Below, piece by piece: positions 49,952 through 58,198 of a stretch of 61,480 nt of DNA (within the stretch, counting starts at the first letter, position 1; each line of letters begins with the position of its first letter). Position numbers and translations under genes: made by a program. This DNA comes from Burkholderiaceae bacterium 16 (GTDB taxonomy: Bacteria > Pseudomonadota > Gammaproteobacteria > Burkholderiales > Burkholderiaceae). The stretch spans positions 1 to 61,480 of the forward strand of contig JYOD01000092.1 in NCBI GenBank assembly GCA_000955785.1. Reading direction: 5' to 3'. Under the pieces are notes generated by a model, which did no database searches, was not told where the DNA came from, and saw only the letters and a list, made by a program, of their open reading frames with translations.

Positions 49952-49974
49952 CGCCGCGCTACAGGATGCATTTA
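49952..49974 (-). promoter_or_regulatory. Motif shared by both repeat-protein genes
   Basis: On the minus strand this reads TAAATGCATCCTGTAGC and continues CGGCG-like; 18 of 23 bases match the element at 61439-61461 without gaps. It lies about 93 nt ahead of the ATG at 49858. The rest of the gap holds the heptamer repeat and nothing else I can support. Confidence 0.5.
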
Positions 49975-50190
49975 AGGCGACCGATGTATCTGGTCCGTAG
50001 CGATTTCGCGGTGGCACTGTGAGCACACGTATCGCACTGGGCAAGCGATACAAACGAATACAAAATCGGCCGTGGCGGCAGCGAGGAGGAGGGACTGAAG
50101 AAACGGCAACTGAGTGCGGAGAGACTGGACCCGAACCAGAGGACGGCACGGACCGTACATTGTCAGGACGCGGCACGAAGTGCTGCATGC

Positions 50191-50246
50191 CAAACACCAA
50201 ACACCAAACGCCAAACGCCAACCGCTAAACGCTAAACGCTAAACGC
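50191..50246. repeat. Heptamer tandem repeat, eight copies
   Basis: Eight consecutive 7-bp units: CAAACAC twice, CAAACGC twice, CAACCGC once, TAAACGC three times. It lies between the histidine kinase stop and the promoter of the D-P-F-T-D-G-A-R gene, about 220 bp upstream of the shared motif. Unit length 7 is not a multiple of 3, but no gene runs through it, so an effect would be on spacing or binding rather than reading frame. Confidence 0.85.
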
Positions 50247-50308
50247 GACGTGCAGCCCACCCTGCCTGCCGTCGCTGGAAACGAGGCGCCGCGCGCCGGA
50301 ACAGCCCG

Positions 50309-51634
50309 CTATGCCCGTGCAGGCAGGGTGAGCCTGGCCTGAAGGCCGCCCGCTTGCCGATTGGAGAGCACTAGCTGGCTGCCAAGGGCTTGCGCCAGTT
50401 GCTGCGCAATCGCCAACCCCAGGCCCGTACCGCCCGTCCCCCTGTTCCGGGACGTCTCGAGGCGATAGAACGGCTGCATGACCCGTTCGAGTTCGGCTTC
50501 GGGAATGCCGGGACCGCGGTCCCGCACTGCAATGGCAAGACTGCCTTCCGCCTCCCGGAACACAGCAATATCCACGTCGCCGCCGAACTTGAGCGCGTTG
50601 TCCACGAGGTTCGTCAGGATGCGACGCAGCGCCTGCGGGCGCGTCAGTACCGGTGCGCCGACCTTGCCGTCCAAGGTAATCGCATGCCCACCGTCCCGAT
50701 AGTCACAAGCCAGGCTGTCCAGCAGTGCATCGAGGTCCACACGAGCCAGCGCTTCCGCGCTGCCATGCAGCGTGCGCGCATAGGTGACGCCCTCGCGGAC
50801 CAGATGCTCCATCGCGCGAAGATCGCTGTAAAGCTTGTCCTGTGTCTCGGATCTCTCCATCAAGTCCAGGCGTAACCGCATTCGCGTGATGGGCGTCTGC
50901 AAGTCGTGGGAGATCGCCGCGAGAATCTGCACGCGCTCGGCGAGATACCCCGCGATGCGCTGCTGCATGGCGTTGAAGGCCGCCGCGGCGTGTACCACCT
51001 CGGCCGGCCCGCGCTCGGGGATAAGGTCGGCCTTCAGATCCGGCCCCAGGTTCTCCGCGGCCGCCGCCAGTTGTTTCAGCGGGCGCGTTACCAGGCGCAC
51101 GGCGATCCAGGCGCAACTTGCCAGCAGCGCCAGTTGAGCGCACAGGAGCACCGGCAACCAGGCCGACAATCCCATTGGCGCCGGATGGACATCGATGGTG
51201 AGCGGACTGCCGTCGCTAAGGCGCAAATGCACCTGGAATTGCGCCCCATCGGCAGACAGTGCATTTACCGTCACATTGTAACGCTCCCCCAGTGCCTCTG
51301 CGATCGTCGCGACGGCTTCCTGGGATAGTTGCAGGCCTGGCGGATCGCCGCCGGCCTTGCCGGCGTTGAGCAGATAGCTGTAGTTTCGGCGCCCCAGCTG
51401 ATCGAGCCAGGCCGGCCGCTTATCCGCCGACATCATGTCCAGGATGGCAACGGAACTGGCCACATCGCGCCCGAGGTTGCCCAGCATCAACCTGTCGGCG
51501 ACCTGCGAGCGCTCCCGCAGCACGAGGCTGAAGGCCAGCCCTTGCGCCAGCACGAGGCCGATCAGCAGGATCACCATCAGGCGCGCAAACAACGTGCGCG
51601 GCCATCCTTGCAGGGTTCCGTCCGGGCGGCTCAT
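50309..51634 (-). CDS. Sensor histidine kinase (EnvZ/OmpR-type)
   Basis: A 441-residue membrane histidine kinase. Two membrane helices (about 15-38 and 160-182) flank a periplasmic sensor of about 120 residues. A HAMP domain follows (R-L-V-T-R-P-L-K-Q-L). The phospho-acceptor His (near 242) is in A-A-I-S-H-D-L-Q-T-P-I-T. The catalytic domain has N-L-V-D-N-A-L-K-F, D-R-G-P-G-I-P and a G-T-G-G-T-G-L-G-L-A-I-A lid. Its start overlaps the stop of the regulator gene (ATGA). The signal is unknown; nearby redox and metal-peptide genes suggest envelope metal or thiol stress. Confidence 0.92.
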   Translation of the reverse strand: MSRPDGTLQGWPRTLFARLMVILLIGLVLAQGLAFSLVLRERSQVADRLMLGNLGRDVASSVAILDMMSADKRPAWLDQLGRRNYSYLLNAGKAGGDPPGLQLSQEAVATIAEALGERYNVTVNALSADGAQFQVHLRLSDGSPLTIDVHPAPMGLSAWLPVLLCAQLALLASCAWIAVRLVTRPLKQLAAAAENLGPDLKADLIPERGPAEVVHAAAAFNAMQQRIAGYLAERVQILAAISHDLQTPITRMRLRLDLMERSETQDKLYSDLRAMEHLVREGVTYARTLHGSAEALARVDLDALLDSLACDYRDGGHAITLDGKVGAPVLTRPQALRRILTNLVDNALKFGGDVDIAVFREAEGSLAIAVRDRGPGIPEAELERVMQPFYRLETSRNRGTGGTGLGLAIAQQLAQALGSQLVLSNRQAGGLQARLTLPARA

Positions 51635-52371
51635 GTGCGCTCCTCCCGAATCTCCACCATCGCCGCGAACACATAGCCCTCGTTGCGCACCGTCTTGATA
51701 TAGCAGGGCTCCTTGGCATCGTCGCGCAGGCGCTGCCGCAGCCGGCTCACCATCAGGTCGATGGAGCGCTCGAACAGTTCGGCTTCGCGTCCCTGCGTCA
51801 GGTTGAGCAATTGGTCCCGGTTCAGCACGCGCTGCGGATGGTCGAGGAAGACCCGCAGGAGCCGGTACTCTGCGCCGCTGAGGGCGACGATGACGTCGCT
51901 ATCGTCGAGCAGGTGCCGCGCGGTCGTATCCAGCCGCCAGGGGCCGAAAGCCAGCACGGTAGCCGCTTCGGTGATCTGCAGGTTGGGGGGCAGCATGCGC
52001 GTGCGCCGCAGCACCGAACGTATCCTGGCCAGCAGTTCGCGCGCCGCGAATGGCTTGACGAGGTAGTCGTCCGCACCCATCTCGAGCCCCAGGATACGAT
52101 CGGCCTCCTCGTTGCGGGCAGTAAGCATCAGCACTGGCATGTTCTTGCGCTCGCTTGCGCGCAAGTCCCGGCACAACGTCAGTCCATCTTCGCCGGGAAG
52201 CATCAGGTCCAGCACGACGAGATCCACCGCTCCCTTGTCCAGGGCCGCGCGCATCTCGCGCCCGTTCGCCGCAAGGGTCACACGCATCCCGCTGCGTTCG
52301 AGATACTCGGCCGCCAGCGTACGGATCTCCCGGTCGTCGTCCACGATAAGGATATGGTCAGGCTGAGTCAT
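51631..52371 (-). CDS. OmpR-family response regulator
   Basis: A 246-residue response regulator. The receiver has the acidic pocket D-D-D at 11-13 and the phosphorylated Asp55 in V-L-D-L-M-L-P-G, with the conserved Lys in V-K-P-F. The C-terminal winged helix has L-S-G-A-E-Y-R-L-L-R-V-F and L-M-V-S-R-L-R-Q-R-L. It is upstream of and coupled to the kinase gene, so they form one system. Targets are not known; the divergent CcdA/TlpA pair 480 bp away is one candidate. Confidence 0.93.
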   Translation of the reverse strand: MTQPDHILIVDDDREIRTLAAEYLERSGMRVTLAANGREMRAALDKGAVDLVVLDLMLPGEDGLTLCRDLRASERKNMPVLMLTARNEEADRILGLEMGADDYLVKPFAARELLARIRSVLRRTRMLPPNLQITEAATVLAFGPWRLDTTARHLLDDSDVIVALSGAEYRLLRVFLDHPQRVLNRDQLLNLTQGREAELFERSIDLMVSRLRQRLRDDAKEPCYIKTVRNEGYVFAAMVEIREERT

Positions 52372-52552
52372 TGCGCACCTTCAGATTGGCAGGGTGGTTG
52401 CAGGTCACAGGACGAACACGCCGTCGCCGTGCGGCGCCCGCCAGGCGCAGAACAGGCGGCTTGGAGAAAGCCCATCGGCAGGTCGCGCCTCCCCGAAGCT
52501 CATACGCGAGTGCGGACAAGATCATCGTGGCGAGCAGCAGTGAACGCTTCAT
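52358..52552 (-). CDS. Possible small exported peptide ahead of the two-component genes
   Basis: An ATG at 52552 has a strong GGAGGGG about 7 nt ahead. It opens M-K-R-S-L-L-L-A-T-M-I-L-S-A-L-A-Y, which looks like a signal peptide. The remaining 45 residues are basic and end with a 14-nt overlap into the start of the response regulator gene. Similar small leader genes precede some sensor operons. It has no recognisable family, and could be a chance frame with a good site. Confidence 0.4.
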   Translation of the reverse strand: MKRSLLLATMILSALAYELRGGATCRWAFSKPPVLRLAGAARRRRVRPVTCNHPANLKVRNDSA

Positions 52553-52847
52553 TTCCGTTTCCCCTCCAGGATCGCGGCGCGCAGCCCGCGCCTTGATGCC
52601 ATTGTGCCGTGGCCTCCGCGGCGCTTTGTATCGTCATGTATCTGGACCGCCCGCGGACAAGAAACATTTCATTTCCGGCCGTTTCCCGAAACATCCGGAA
52701 TACGCGCGAGCGTTGCAATAGCGCCATCGCGTCAACACCGGAGGCATTCGTGACTTCATCCACCGCCACCCTACCCCATTTACCGCAGCGGCGCCGCAGA
52801 GCGGGCATCACCGGGCGCGCCTTGCCGGGGCTCCGCGGGAGCCAGCC

Positions 52848-53549
52848 ATGATCGAACTCGTACTGGCATTTTCAGCCGGCGTGCTGACGATCGCGTCCCC
52901 ATGCGTGCTTCCCGTGCTGCCGATAGTGGTGAGCACGTCCATCGGCGAGCAAAATCCTCTGCGTCCGCTGTCAATCGCATTGGGGTTCGTCACCGCGTTC
53001 TCCTCAGTGGGTATTGCGTTCAGCGCACTTTCGAATTCTATCGGTGACGCTCACGGCCTGATCCGGGATGTCTCCATCCTGATTCTGTTCGTATCCGGGC
53101 TCGCTCGAATCTGGCCGCGGCTATTCGACCGGCTCATGACGCCGCTTGGCACCGTGATCGACCGCGTTGCCGGCGTGGGTGCCCGGTCAGGCAATGGACT
53201 GGTTGGCGGCTTCGTGCTAGGCACAACGCTGGGCGTGGTCTGGACTCCGTGCGCCGGGCCGGTACTGGCTTCCATCCTCGCACTGGTCGCCAGGGCGCAG
53301 GACCTGGGGCGTGCCGCAAAGCTCCTGACGCTGTTCGCCGCGGGCGCCGCGATTCCCATGCTGGCCATTGCCTACGGTGGCCGGTTCGTGACCACTCGCG
53401 GCCGCAAGGTCACCCGCTATGCACATCATTTGCAGCGTGGCTTTGGCGCGATTGTCGCCGCAACCGCCGTTGCCATGTACTTCCAGTATGACGTGCTTGC
53501 CGTAGCTTGGCTGACCAATTCTTTCCCCTCAATCACCCTCGGAGTCTGA
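52848..53549 (+). CDS. CcdA/DsbD-like membrane thiol-redox protein
   Basis: A 233-residue membrane protein of the CcdA (DsbD transmembrane) family with six predicted helices. The paired cysteines are in S-P-C-V-L-P-V-L-P in helix 1 and in T-P-C-A-G-P-V-L in helix 4. It moves electrons from cytoplasmic thioredoxin to periplasmic partners. It is followed after 3 nt by a TlpA-like thioredoxin gene, its natural partner. GGGAG lies ahead of ATG 52848. The 287 bp in front of it (52561-52847) holds no gene, and probably promoters for both directions. Confidence 0.9.
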   Translation: MIELVLAFSAGVLTIASPCVLPVLPIVVSTSIGEQNPLRPLSIALGFVTAFSSVGIAFSALSNSIGDAHGLIRDVSILILFVSGLARIWPRLFDRLMTPLGTVIDRVAGVGARSGNGLVGGFVLGTTLGVVWTPCAGPVLASILALVARAQDLGRAAKLLTLFAAGAAIPMLAIAYGGRFVTTRGRKVTRYAHHLQRGFGAIVAATAVAMYFQYDVLAVAWLTNSFPSITLGV

Positions 53550-53552
53550 CTC

Positions 53553-54080
53553 ATGCACCGCTCGATTCGTGCCTGTATCGCAGCCGTATCCCTACTCGCA
53601 GCAACACACGGCAGTGCAATAGCCCCCTCGCCTGTCGACTATGGCAAGGCGCCGGAGTTTCCCGCCAACGCGAAGTGGCTGAACTCCGAGCCGCTGACAA
53701 TCTCCGCACTGCGCGGCAAGGTGGTGCTTGTCGATTTCTGGACCTATACCTGCATCAACTGCATCAACACGCTCCCGCATGTCAAGCAGTGGTACGACAA
53801 ATACCGGGACAAGGGGCTGATGGTGGTCGGCGTGCATACGCCCGAGTACCCATTCGAGAAATCGACCTCGAACGTACAGGCTGCTCTCAAGCGCCTCGAC
53901 ATCCGGTATCCGGTCGTACAGGACAACGCGTATGTCATCTGGGACGCCTACAGGAACCAATACTGGCCCGCCCTCTATCTTGTCGATGCCAGCGGCAAGA
54001 TCGTCTACCAGCATTTTGGCGAAGGACACTACGAGGAAACGGAAGCGGCCATACAGAAACTCCTTTCCGATCGCAAATAA
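53553..54080 (+). CDS. Periplasmic TlpA/DipZ-type thioredoxin-like protein
   Basis: A 175-residue protein: signal peptide (cleavage near A-I-A-P), then a redoxin fold with the active site W-T-Y-T-C-I-N-C (Cys67, Cys70). The cis-Pro region is N-Q-Y-W-P-A-L-Y-L-V-D. The W-T-Y-T-C-I-N-C motif is that of the thioredoxin domain of DipZ and related peroxidase-like proteins. It receives electrons from the CcdA-like protein encoded 3 nt upstream. Its substrates could include the Cys-rich bufferin peptides exported nearby. That last link is inference. Confidence 0.9.
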   Translation: MHRSIRACIAAVSLLAATHGSAIAPSPVDYGKAPEFPANAKWLNSEPLTISALRGKVVLVDFWTYTCINCINTLPHVKQWYDKYRDKGLMVVGVHTPEYPFEKSTSNVQAALKRLDIRYPVVQDNAYVIWDAYRNQYWPALYLVDASGKIVYQHFGEGHYEETEAAIQKLLSDRK

Positions 54081-54211
54081 CCCTGCGCAAGCCCGGATCA
54101 CGCCAGCAACCGCCGCCCCCTGAAAGACAGATCGACGCGGAGGCCGCGTCGATCCACGAGGGGAACCTTCCTGCCACAGGCGATCCGGAACGTCCCCCAA
54201 CCCGCGCTCGC

Positions 54212-54839
54212 TCAGTAGCGGGCGACTTCGATTACGGCATCCGCAAAGGCCTTCGGCGCTTCCTGTGGAAGGTTGTGGCCCGCACCTTTGACAATCCGAT
54301 GCGCGTACTTGCCTGTGAACCTTTTCGCGTAAGCGCTACCATCCGTAGCCGGTGCAACGCCGTTCGAATCTCCGTCGATCGTGATCGCCGGCACCGTGAT
54401 CGCCGGGCCTGTGGCCAGGCGCGTCTCGAGACTGTCGTATTGGGGCTCGCCCCCGGCAAGACTGAGTCGCCAACGGTAGTTATGAATCACAATCGCCACG
54501 TAGTCTGGATTGTCGAAGGACGCCGCCGTACGGTCGAACGTTGCATCATCAAAGTTCCACTTAGGGGAATTCTCCTTCCAGATAACCTTGGCGAAATCAC
54601 GCCGGTTAGCCTCGAGGCCGGCCTTGCCGCGTTCCGTAGCGAAGTAGAACTGATACCACCATGCGTGCTCGGCGTTCGGCGGCAACGGGCGCTTGTTGAA
54701 CTCAAGGTTATTGATGATGTAGCCATTGGCGGAAACAATGGCTTTGCAACGTTCCGGCCAGGCCCAACTCCACGGCACCGATTCCGACAGCTGCGGCACC
54801 AAGGAAGCGACGGCGGTCAGGGTTAATCTCTTCAGGCAT
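54212..54839 (-). pseudogene. Epoxide-hydrolase-like protein with an internal deletion
   Basis: The ATG at 54839 (AGGGGA ahead) opens with a Tat signal: D-R-R-R-F-L-G-A-A-A-V-G-I-G-A. After about 30 codons, another frame takes over with W-P-E-R-C-K-A-I-V-S-A-N-G-Y-I and runs to a normal end (G-A-G-H-N-L-P-Q-E-A-P). Compared with the intact homologue at 56356, about 115 residues, including the H-G-F oxyanion motif and the G-Y-D-W-G-G nucleophile, are lost, and the frame changes at the junction. The 196-residue ORF starting at 54802 thus has no catalytic Asp. Confidence 0.75.
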
Positions 54840-55537
54840 GCTTAATTCCCCTTTTTGAGGCTGGCTTTGATTTCCAGGATACGAATTGCTTGTATTTGGG
54901 ACGTGTCGGGGTTTGGTGGCAGGTCCGGCGATGGCATCGCGCCGGGGGCACGGTCGGAGCTACGCGCCGCTATCGGCCTGATTCAGGCCGGTGCGCAAAC
55001 AAGCGCGAGATGAGTTTGCACATTCCGATTTGCCGTGTGACGCCCGGTGCGCACTGATTCCTCACATGAGCGGAGTGCCGCATCTCCCACGAAGCGGATG
55101 ACTACCCATCGTCCATGTGGAAAATATAGATTCAATCGGCCCGCCGATTGGCCCGCCGCACAGCACATGGGTTGTTACATGGTGTAAATCGAAATGCGCC
55201 AGGCTTTCGGCCACCTTGGCAGTCACAGCTCCCGATGCCTGCTATCCGCGTTGGTAATCGCAAGGCGAATGGCATGTGGCGCATGCCGGCACGCCGCCGT
55301 TCCTGCCATCTCCTGGCCCGTGAGACTGTTGAGCCGCTGCGCCAGCGTTCCCGCACGGTCAACACACAGACAGATCCACGCGAGCACTGGCTGTGCGCTT
55401 GACTTGTTCCCATCAGGCAAGACTCTTTGTCCATGGCGGGTATTCGAACTCAGCATCGATTCAACTAGATTTAGGACCAATCGGTGCCGCCGGCCCGATC
55501 GGCAACATAGCCGAATCAACTTGTTTCGAGGTTTATC
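54840..55537. other. Intergenic stretch without a supported gene
   Basis: About 700 bp between divergent genes. Frames crossing it lack family features or codon bias. It must hold promoters for the hydrolase remnant and the SDR gene. I see no hairpin with a T run, RNA gene or transposon end. Confidence 0.5.
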
Positions 55538-56248
55538 ATGAGCACATCGCAAAAGGTCGTAGTCATTACTGGTGCGTCGCAAGGTATTGGCGCAGAGGTG
55601 GTCAAGGCTTTCCGCAAGCGCGACTACCGCGTTGTCGCAACGGCGCGATCCATCAAGCCATCGGACGACGACAACATTCTGACGGTCGCTGGCGACATCG
55701 CCGATCCAGCCACCGCCCGGCGCGTAATCTCTGAAGCCGTGGCACGCTTCGGCCGCATCGACACGCTGGTCAACAACGCAGGCATCTTCATCGCGAAGCC
55801 TTTTACCCAGTACACCGCCGAAGACTACGCGGCGAAAACGGGCGTGAACCTCGCAGGCTTCTTCTACATCACGCAGCTCGCCATCGCTGAAATGGAGAAG
55901 AGGTCGAGCGGCCACGTGATCAGCGTCACCACCAGCCTGGTCGACCACGCCATCAACGGCGTGCCTTCTGTACTGGCATCCCTGACCAAGGGCGGACTGA
56001 ACGCGGCCACGAAATCGCTCGCCATCGAATACGCTAAGAGTGGCATTCGCGCGAATGCCGTCGCGCCGGGAATCATCAAGTCCTCGATGCACCCGCCGGA
56101 AACCCATGCCGCGCTCGGGGCACTCCATCCGGTAGGCCGTATGGGCGAGATGAGCGATATCGTCGAGGCCATCCTGTATCTGGATTCGGCGCCCTTCGTA
56201 ACTGGCGAAATCCTGCATGTCGATGGCGGCCAGAGCGCTGGTCACTAG
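55538..56248 (+). CDS. Atypical SDR lacking the catalytic Tyr
   Basis: A 236-residue short-chain dehydrogenase fold. The cofactor loop T-G-A-S-Q-G-I-G and N-N-A-G-I are normal. In the active-site region S-V-T-T-S-L-V-D-H is followed by P-S-V-L-A-S-L-T-K-G-G, where the YxxxK motif would put Tyr four residues before Lys; here that position is Ala (A-S-L-T-K). So the usual proton donor is missing while Lys remains. It ends in V-T-G-E-I-L-H-V-D-G-G-Q, as classical SDRs do. GAGG precedes the ATG. It may be an SDR with another proton donor or a non-catalytic one. It converges with the epoxide-hydrolase-like gene. Confidence 0.85.
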   Translation: MSTSQKVVVITGASQGIGAEVVKAFRKRDYRVVATARSIKPSDDDNILTVAGDIADPATARRVISEAVARFGRIDTLVNNAGIFIAKPFTQYTAEDYAAKTGVNLAGFFYITQLAIAEMEKRSSGHVISVTTSLVDHAINGVPSVLASLTKGGLNAATKSLAIEYAKSGIRANAVAPGIIKSSMHPPETHAALGALHPVGRMGEMSDIVEAILYLDSAPFVTGEILHVDGGQSAGH

Positions 56249-56355
56249 AGCACTCCAGGGCGTCGCTGAACGGCGCCCTGCCCGCTTGGGCAGGGCGGAC
56301 ATCTCGTGCGCTAGTCAGTCCAATGCCGCCTGGCTTCGGCCCTGCCCCGCGCCAC

Positions 56356-57444
56356 TCACGTGCGCCATCTGCTGCCGCGCACGAGTTCTGTCACCGCGTC
56401 GGCAAAGGCCTCGGGCGCTTCCTGCGGCAAGTTGTGGCCGACGCCCGGAATCTGCCGATGAATGCGCGGCCCCGTAAACCGTGCGGCACTGGCTTTGCCG
56501 TCGGTTGCCGGGACGACGCCATCGGCCGTGCCATCCAGCGTGATAGTGGGAACCGGGATCGGCGGAATCACCGCCAGCTTTCTTTCCGTTGCCTCATGCT
56601 GCGGATAGCCGGGCGCCAGGCCAAGCCGGTGGCGGTACGAGTGAATCACGACATCGACATAGTCCGGGTTGTCGAACGCCTCGGCGGCGCGCGCGAACGC
56701 AGGCTCGTCAAAGTGCCAGGTCGGCGAATTGTTCTTCCACAGGAGGCGGGCGATATCGCGACGGTTGGCTTCGAGGCCGGCGCGACCGCGCTCCGTCTGG
56801 AAGTAGTACTGGTACCAGAGTCCCCGCTCGACCTGCGGCGCCAGGGGTGCGGTGGCATGGGCAATGTCCTGGATCAGATAGCTGTTGACGGAAACCAGGC
56901 CGACGCAACGCGAAGGACGGATTGCAGCCACCACACAGGCGGCACGGCCGCCCCAGTCATAGCCGGCCAGCACGGCTTCGGGGATATGCAGCGCATCCAT
57001 CAGCGCGATCACGTCTTCCCCGATGGCCCCCTGCTGTCCAGCCCGCGGCGTCGATGCCTCGCGAAAGCGCGTCGTGCCGTGGCCCCGCAGATGGGGCACG
57101 ATGACCCGGCAGCCACGCGACGCCAGGATGGGGGCGACATCCACATAGCTATGGATGTCGTAAGGAAAGCCATGCAGCAGAATCACGGGGCGACCGTGTT
57201 CGGGGCCCGTCTCGTGATAGCCGATTTCGAGCCAGTCGGTGCGCACCTGCCTGACCGGCATGCGTTGCAGAGGGGCAGCGGATTTACCGGTTTCGACTCG
57301 ATTCACGGTTGGTGAGGCCAGCGCTTGCGACGCGGCTACCAGCGTGGCGCCGGCGACACCGGAGAGCAGGAACACCCGGCGGGAACTTTGATGGTTGGAC
57401 ACAGTGCCATTCCTCAGGGCTGGATCGGGGGAATCGTCAGACAT
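56356..57444 (-). CDS. Tat-exported epoxide-hydrolase-like alpha/beta hydrolase
   Basis: A 362-residue protein. The N-terminus has a twin-arginine signal (S-S-R-R-V-F-L-L-S-G-V-A-G-A). The hydrolase core has I-L-L-H-G-F-P, V-P-H-L-R-G-H-G-T-T-R-F, the nucleophile Asp163 in G-Y-D-W-G-G, and a catalytic His in G-V-G-H-N-L-P-Q-E. An Asp nucleophile points to epoxide hydrolases and haloalkane dehalogenases. The ATG at 57444 overlaps the stop of the bufC-like gene (ATGTCTGA), so it is translated with it; a longer start at 57459 is possible. Its place as the last gene of the bufferin operon is unusual. Confidence 0.85.
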   Translation of the reverse strand: MSDDSPDPALRNGTVSNHQSSRRVFLLSGVAGATLVAASQALASPTVNRVETGKSAAPLQRMPVRQVRTDWLEIGYHETGPEHGRPVILLHGFPYDIHSYVDVAPILASRGCRVIVPHLRGHGTTRFREASTPRAGQQGAIGEDVIALMDALHIPEAVLAGYDWGGRAACVVAAIRPSRCVGLVSVNSYLIQDIAHATAPLAPQVERGLWYQYYFQTERGRAGLEANRRDIARLLWKNNSPTWHFDEPAFARAAEAFDNPDYVDVVIHSYRHRLGLAPGYPQHEATERKLAVIPPIPVPTITLDGTADGVVPATDGKASAARFTGPRIHRQIPGVGHNLPQEAPEAFADAVTELVRGSRWRT

Positions 57445-58198
57445 TTTCAATATCGGCAATCTTGGCGACTAGCGCGTTGCTCAGCCAGTTGGCAAGCAGT
57501 ACGCCAGCCCTGGCGATGCCATCGGCTTCGCCGAGGCGCTCCACCAGCATGGCGCAGAGCGCGTCGAATCGGCCGTGCGCCTGGACTTGGATCAGGGCGT
57601 CGCGCTCCACTGCATCGACCTGATGCAGAAAGCAGCCGAACTCCCTGCGCCAGACCACCAGTCCGGCGCCTGCTTCGAGCATCTCACTGGCGGGCGGGGG
57701 CATTCCGTCGCTGAGCGAAGTCCAGATGTCCCGTGCATTGGTCGTTGCTGCACTAACCTGCAGGGACGGCACCAGGATCAGCGTCGCCGCATCCCAGTCA
57801 ATGCCTTCCAGCGCGGTAGCGGGCAGCGGCGCAGCGTCAGCCGCCACGAAGGCCCGAGACATTGCGTATTCGATCCAGGCCAGTTCATGCAGATCGGGAT
57901 TGTCGGGATACCGGGCGATCAGCGTTTTTCCAAAGCCGTCGGCATAGGCATCGAGTGTCCATGCGTGCGGCGGATGACTGTCAATATGTGCGATGGCCGA
58001 GGCGAGAAACGCTTCGTCGCCCATCCACTCGTGCACGCGCGGGAACGACGTTTCAAGGCAGCCGACAAGCTGCGCGCGGTAATTGTTCTGGTAGACCGCG
58101 AGGCCCGCCGCGGCGTCAGACCCGATCCGGTGCGCCGCCGTGGGGGATGCCGTCATCAGCCAGGCCCGAAAATCCTCCTGCATGGCAGACAGGCTCAT
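57437..58198 (-). CDS. bufC: DUF2063 protein, BufC/HvfC-type partner of MNIO
   Basis: A 253-residue DUF2063 (putative DNA-binding) protein. It begins M-S-L-S-A-M-Q-E-D-F-R-A-W-L and has Y-Q-N-N-Y-R-A-Q-L-V-G-C-L-E, F-P-R-V-H-E-W-M-G and L-A-W-I-E-Y-A. In known bufferin and HvfA systems this protein recognises the precursor and works with the DUF692 enzyme. The ATG overlaps the stop of bufB (ATGA), as in most such operons. It is cytoplasmic. The start is firm because of the coupling. Confidence 0.88.
   Translation of the reverse strand: MSLSAMQEDFRAWLMTASPTAAHRIGSDAAAGLAVYQNNYRAQLVGCLETSFPRVHEWMGDEAFLASAIAHIDSHPPHAWTLDAYADGFGKTLIARYPDNPDLHELAWIEYAMSRAFVAADAAPLPATALEGIDWDAATLILVPSLQVSAATTNARDIWTSLSDGMPPPASEMLEAGAGLVVWRREFGCFLHQVDAVERDALIQVQAHGRFDALCAMLVERLGEADGIARAGVLLANWLSNALVAKIADIENV

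Noticed and set aside
49859..50221. Upstream extension of the D-P-F-T-D-G-A-R protein through the heptamer repeat
   Set aside because: Low-complexity translation, no start site, and a proper signal peptide begins at 49858.
50191..50246. CRISPR-like array at the heptamer repeat
   Set aside because: Units are contiguous 7-mers without spacers and no cas genes are present.
55223..56302. 359-codon minus-strand ORF over the SDR gene
   Set aside because: Lies opposite the SDR with intact motifs; composition is that of a mirror frame, and no ribosome-binding site or family feature is present.
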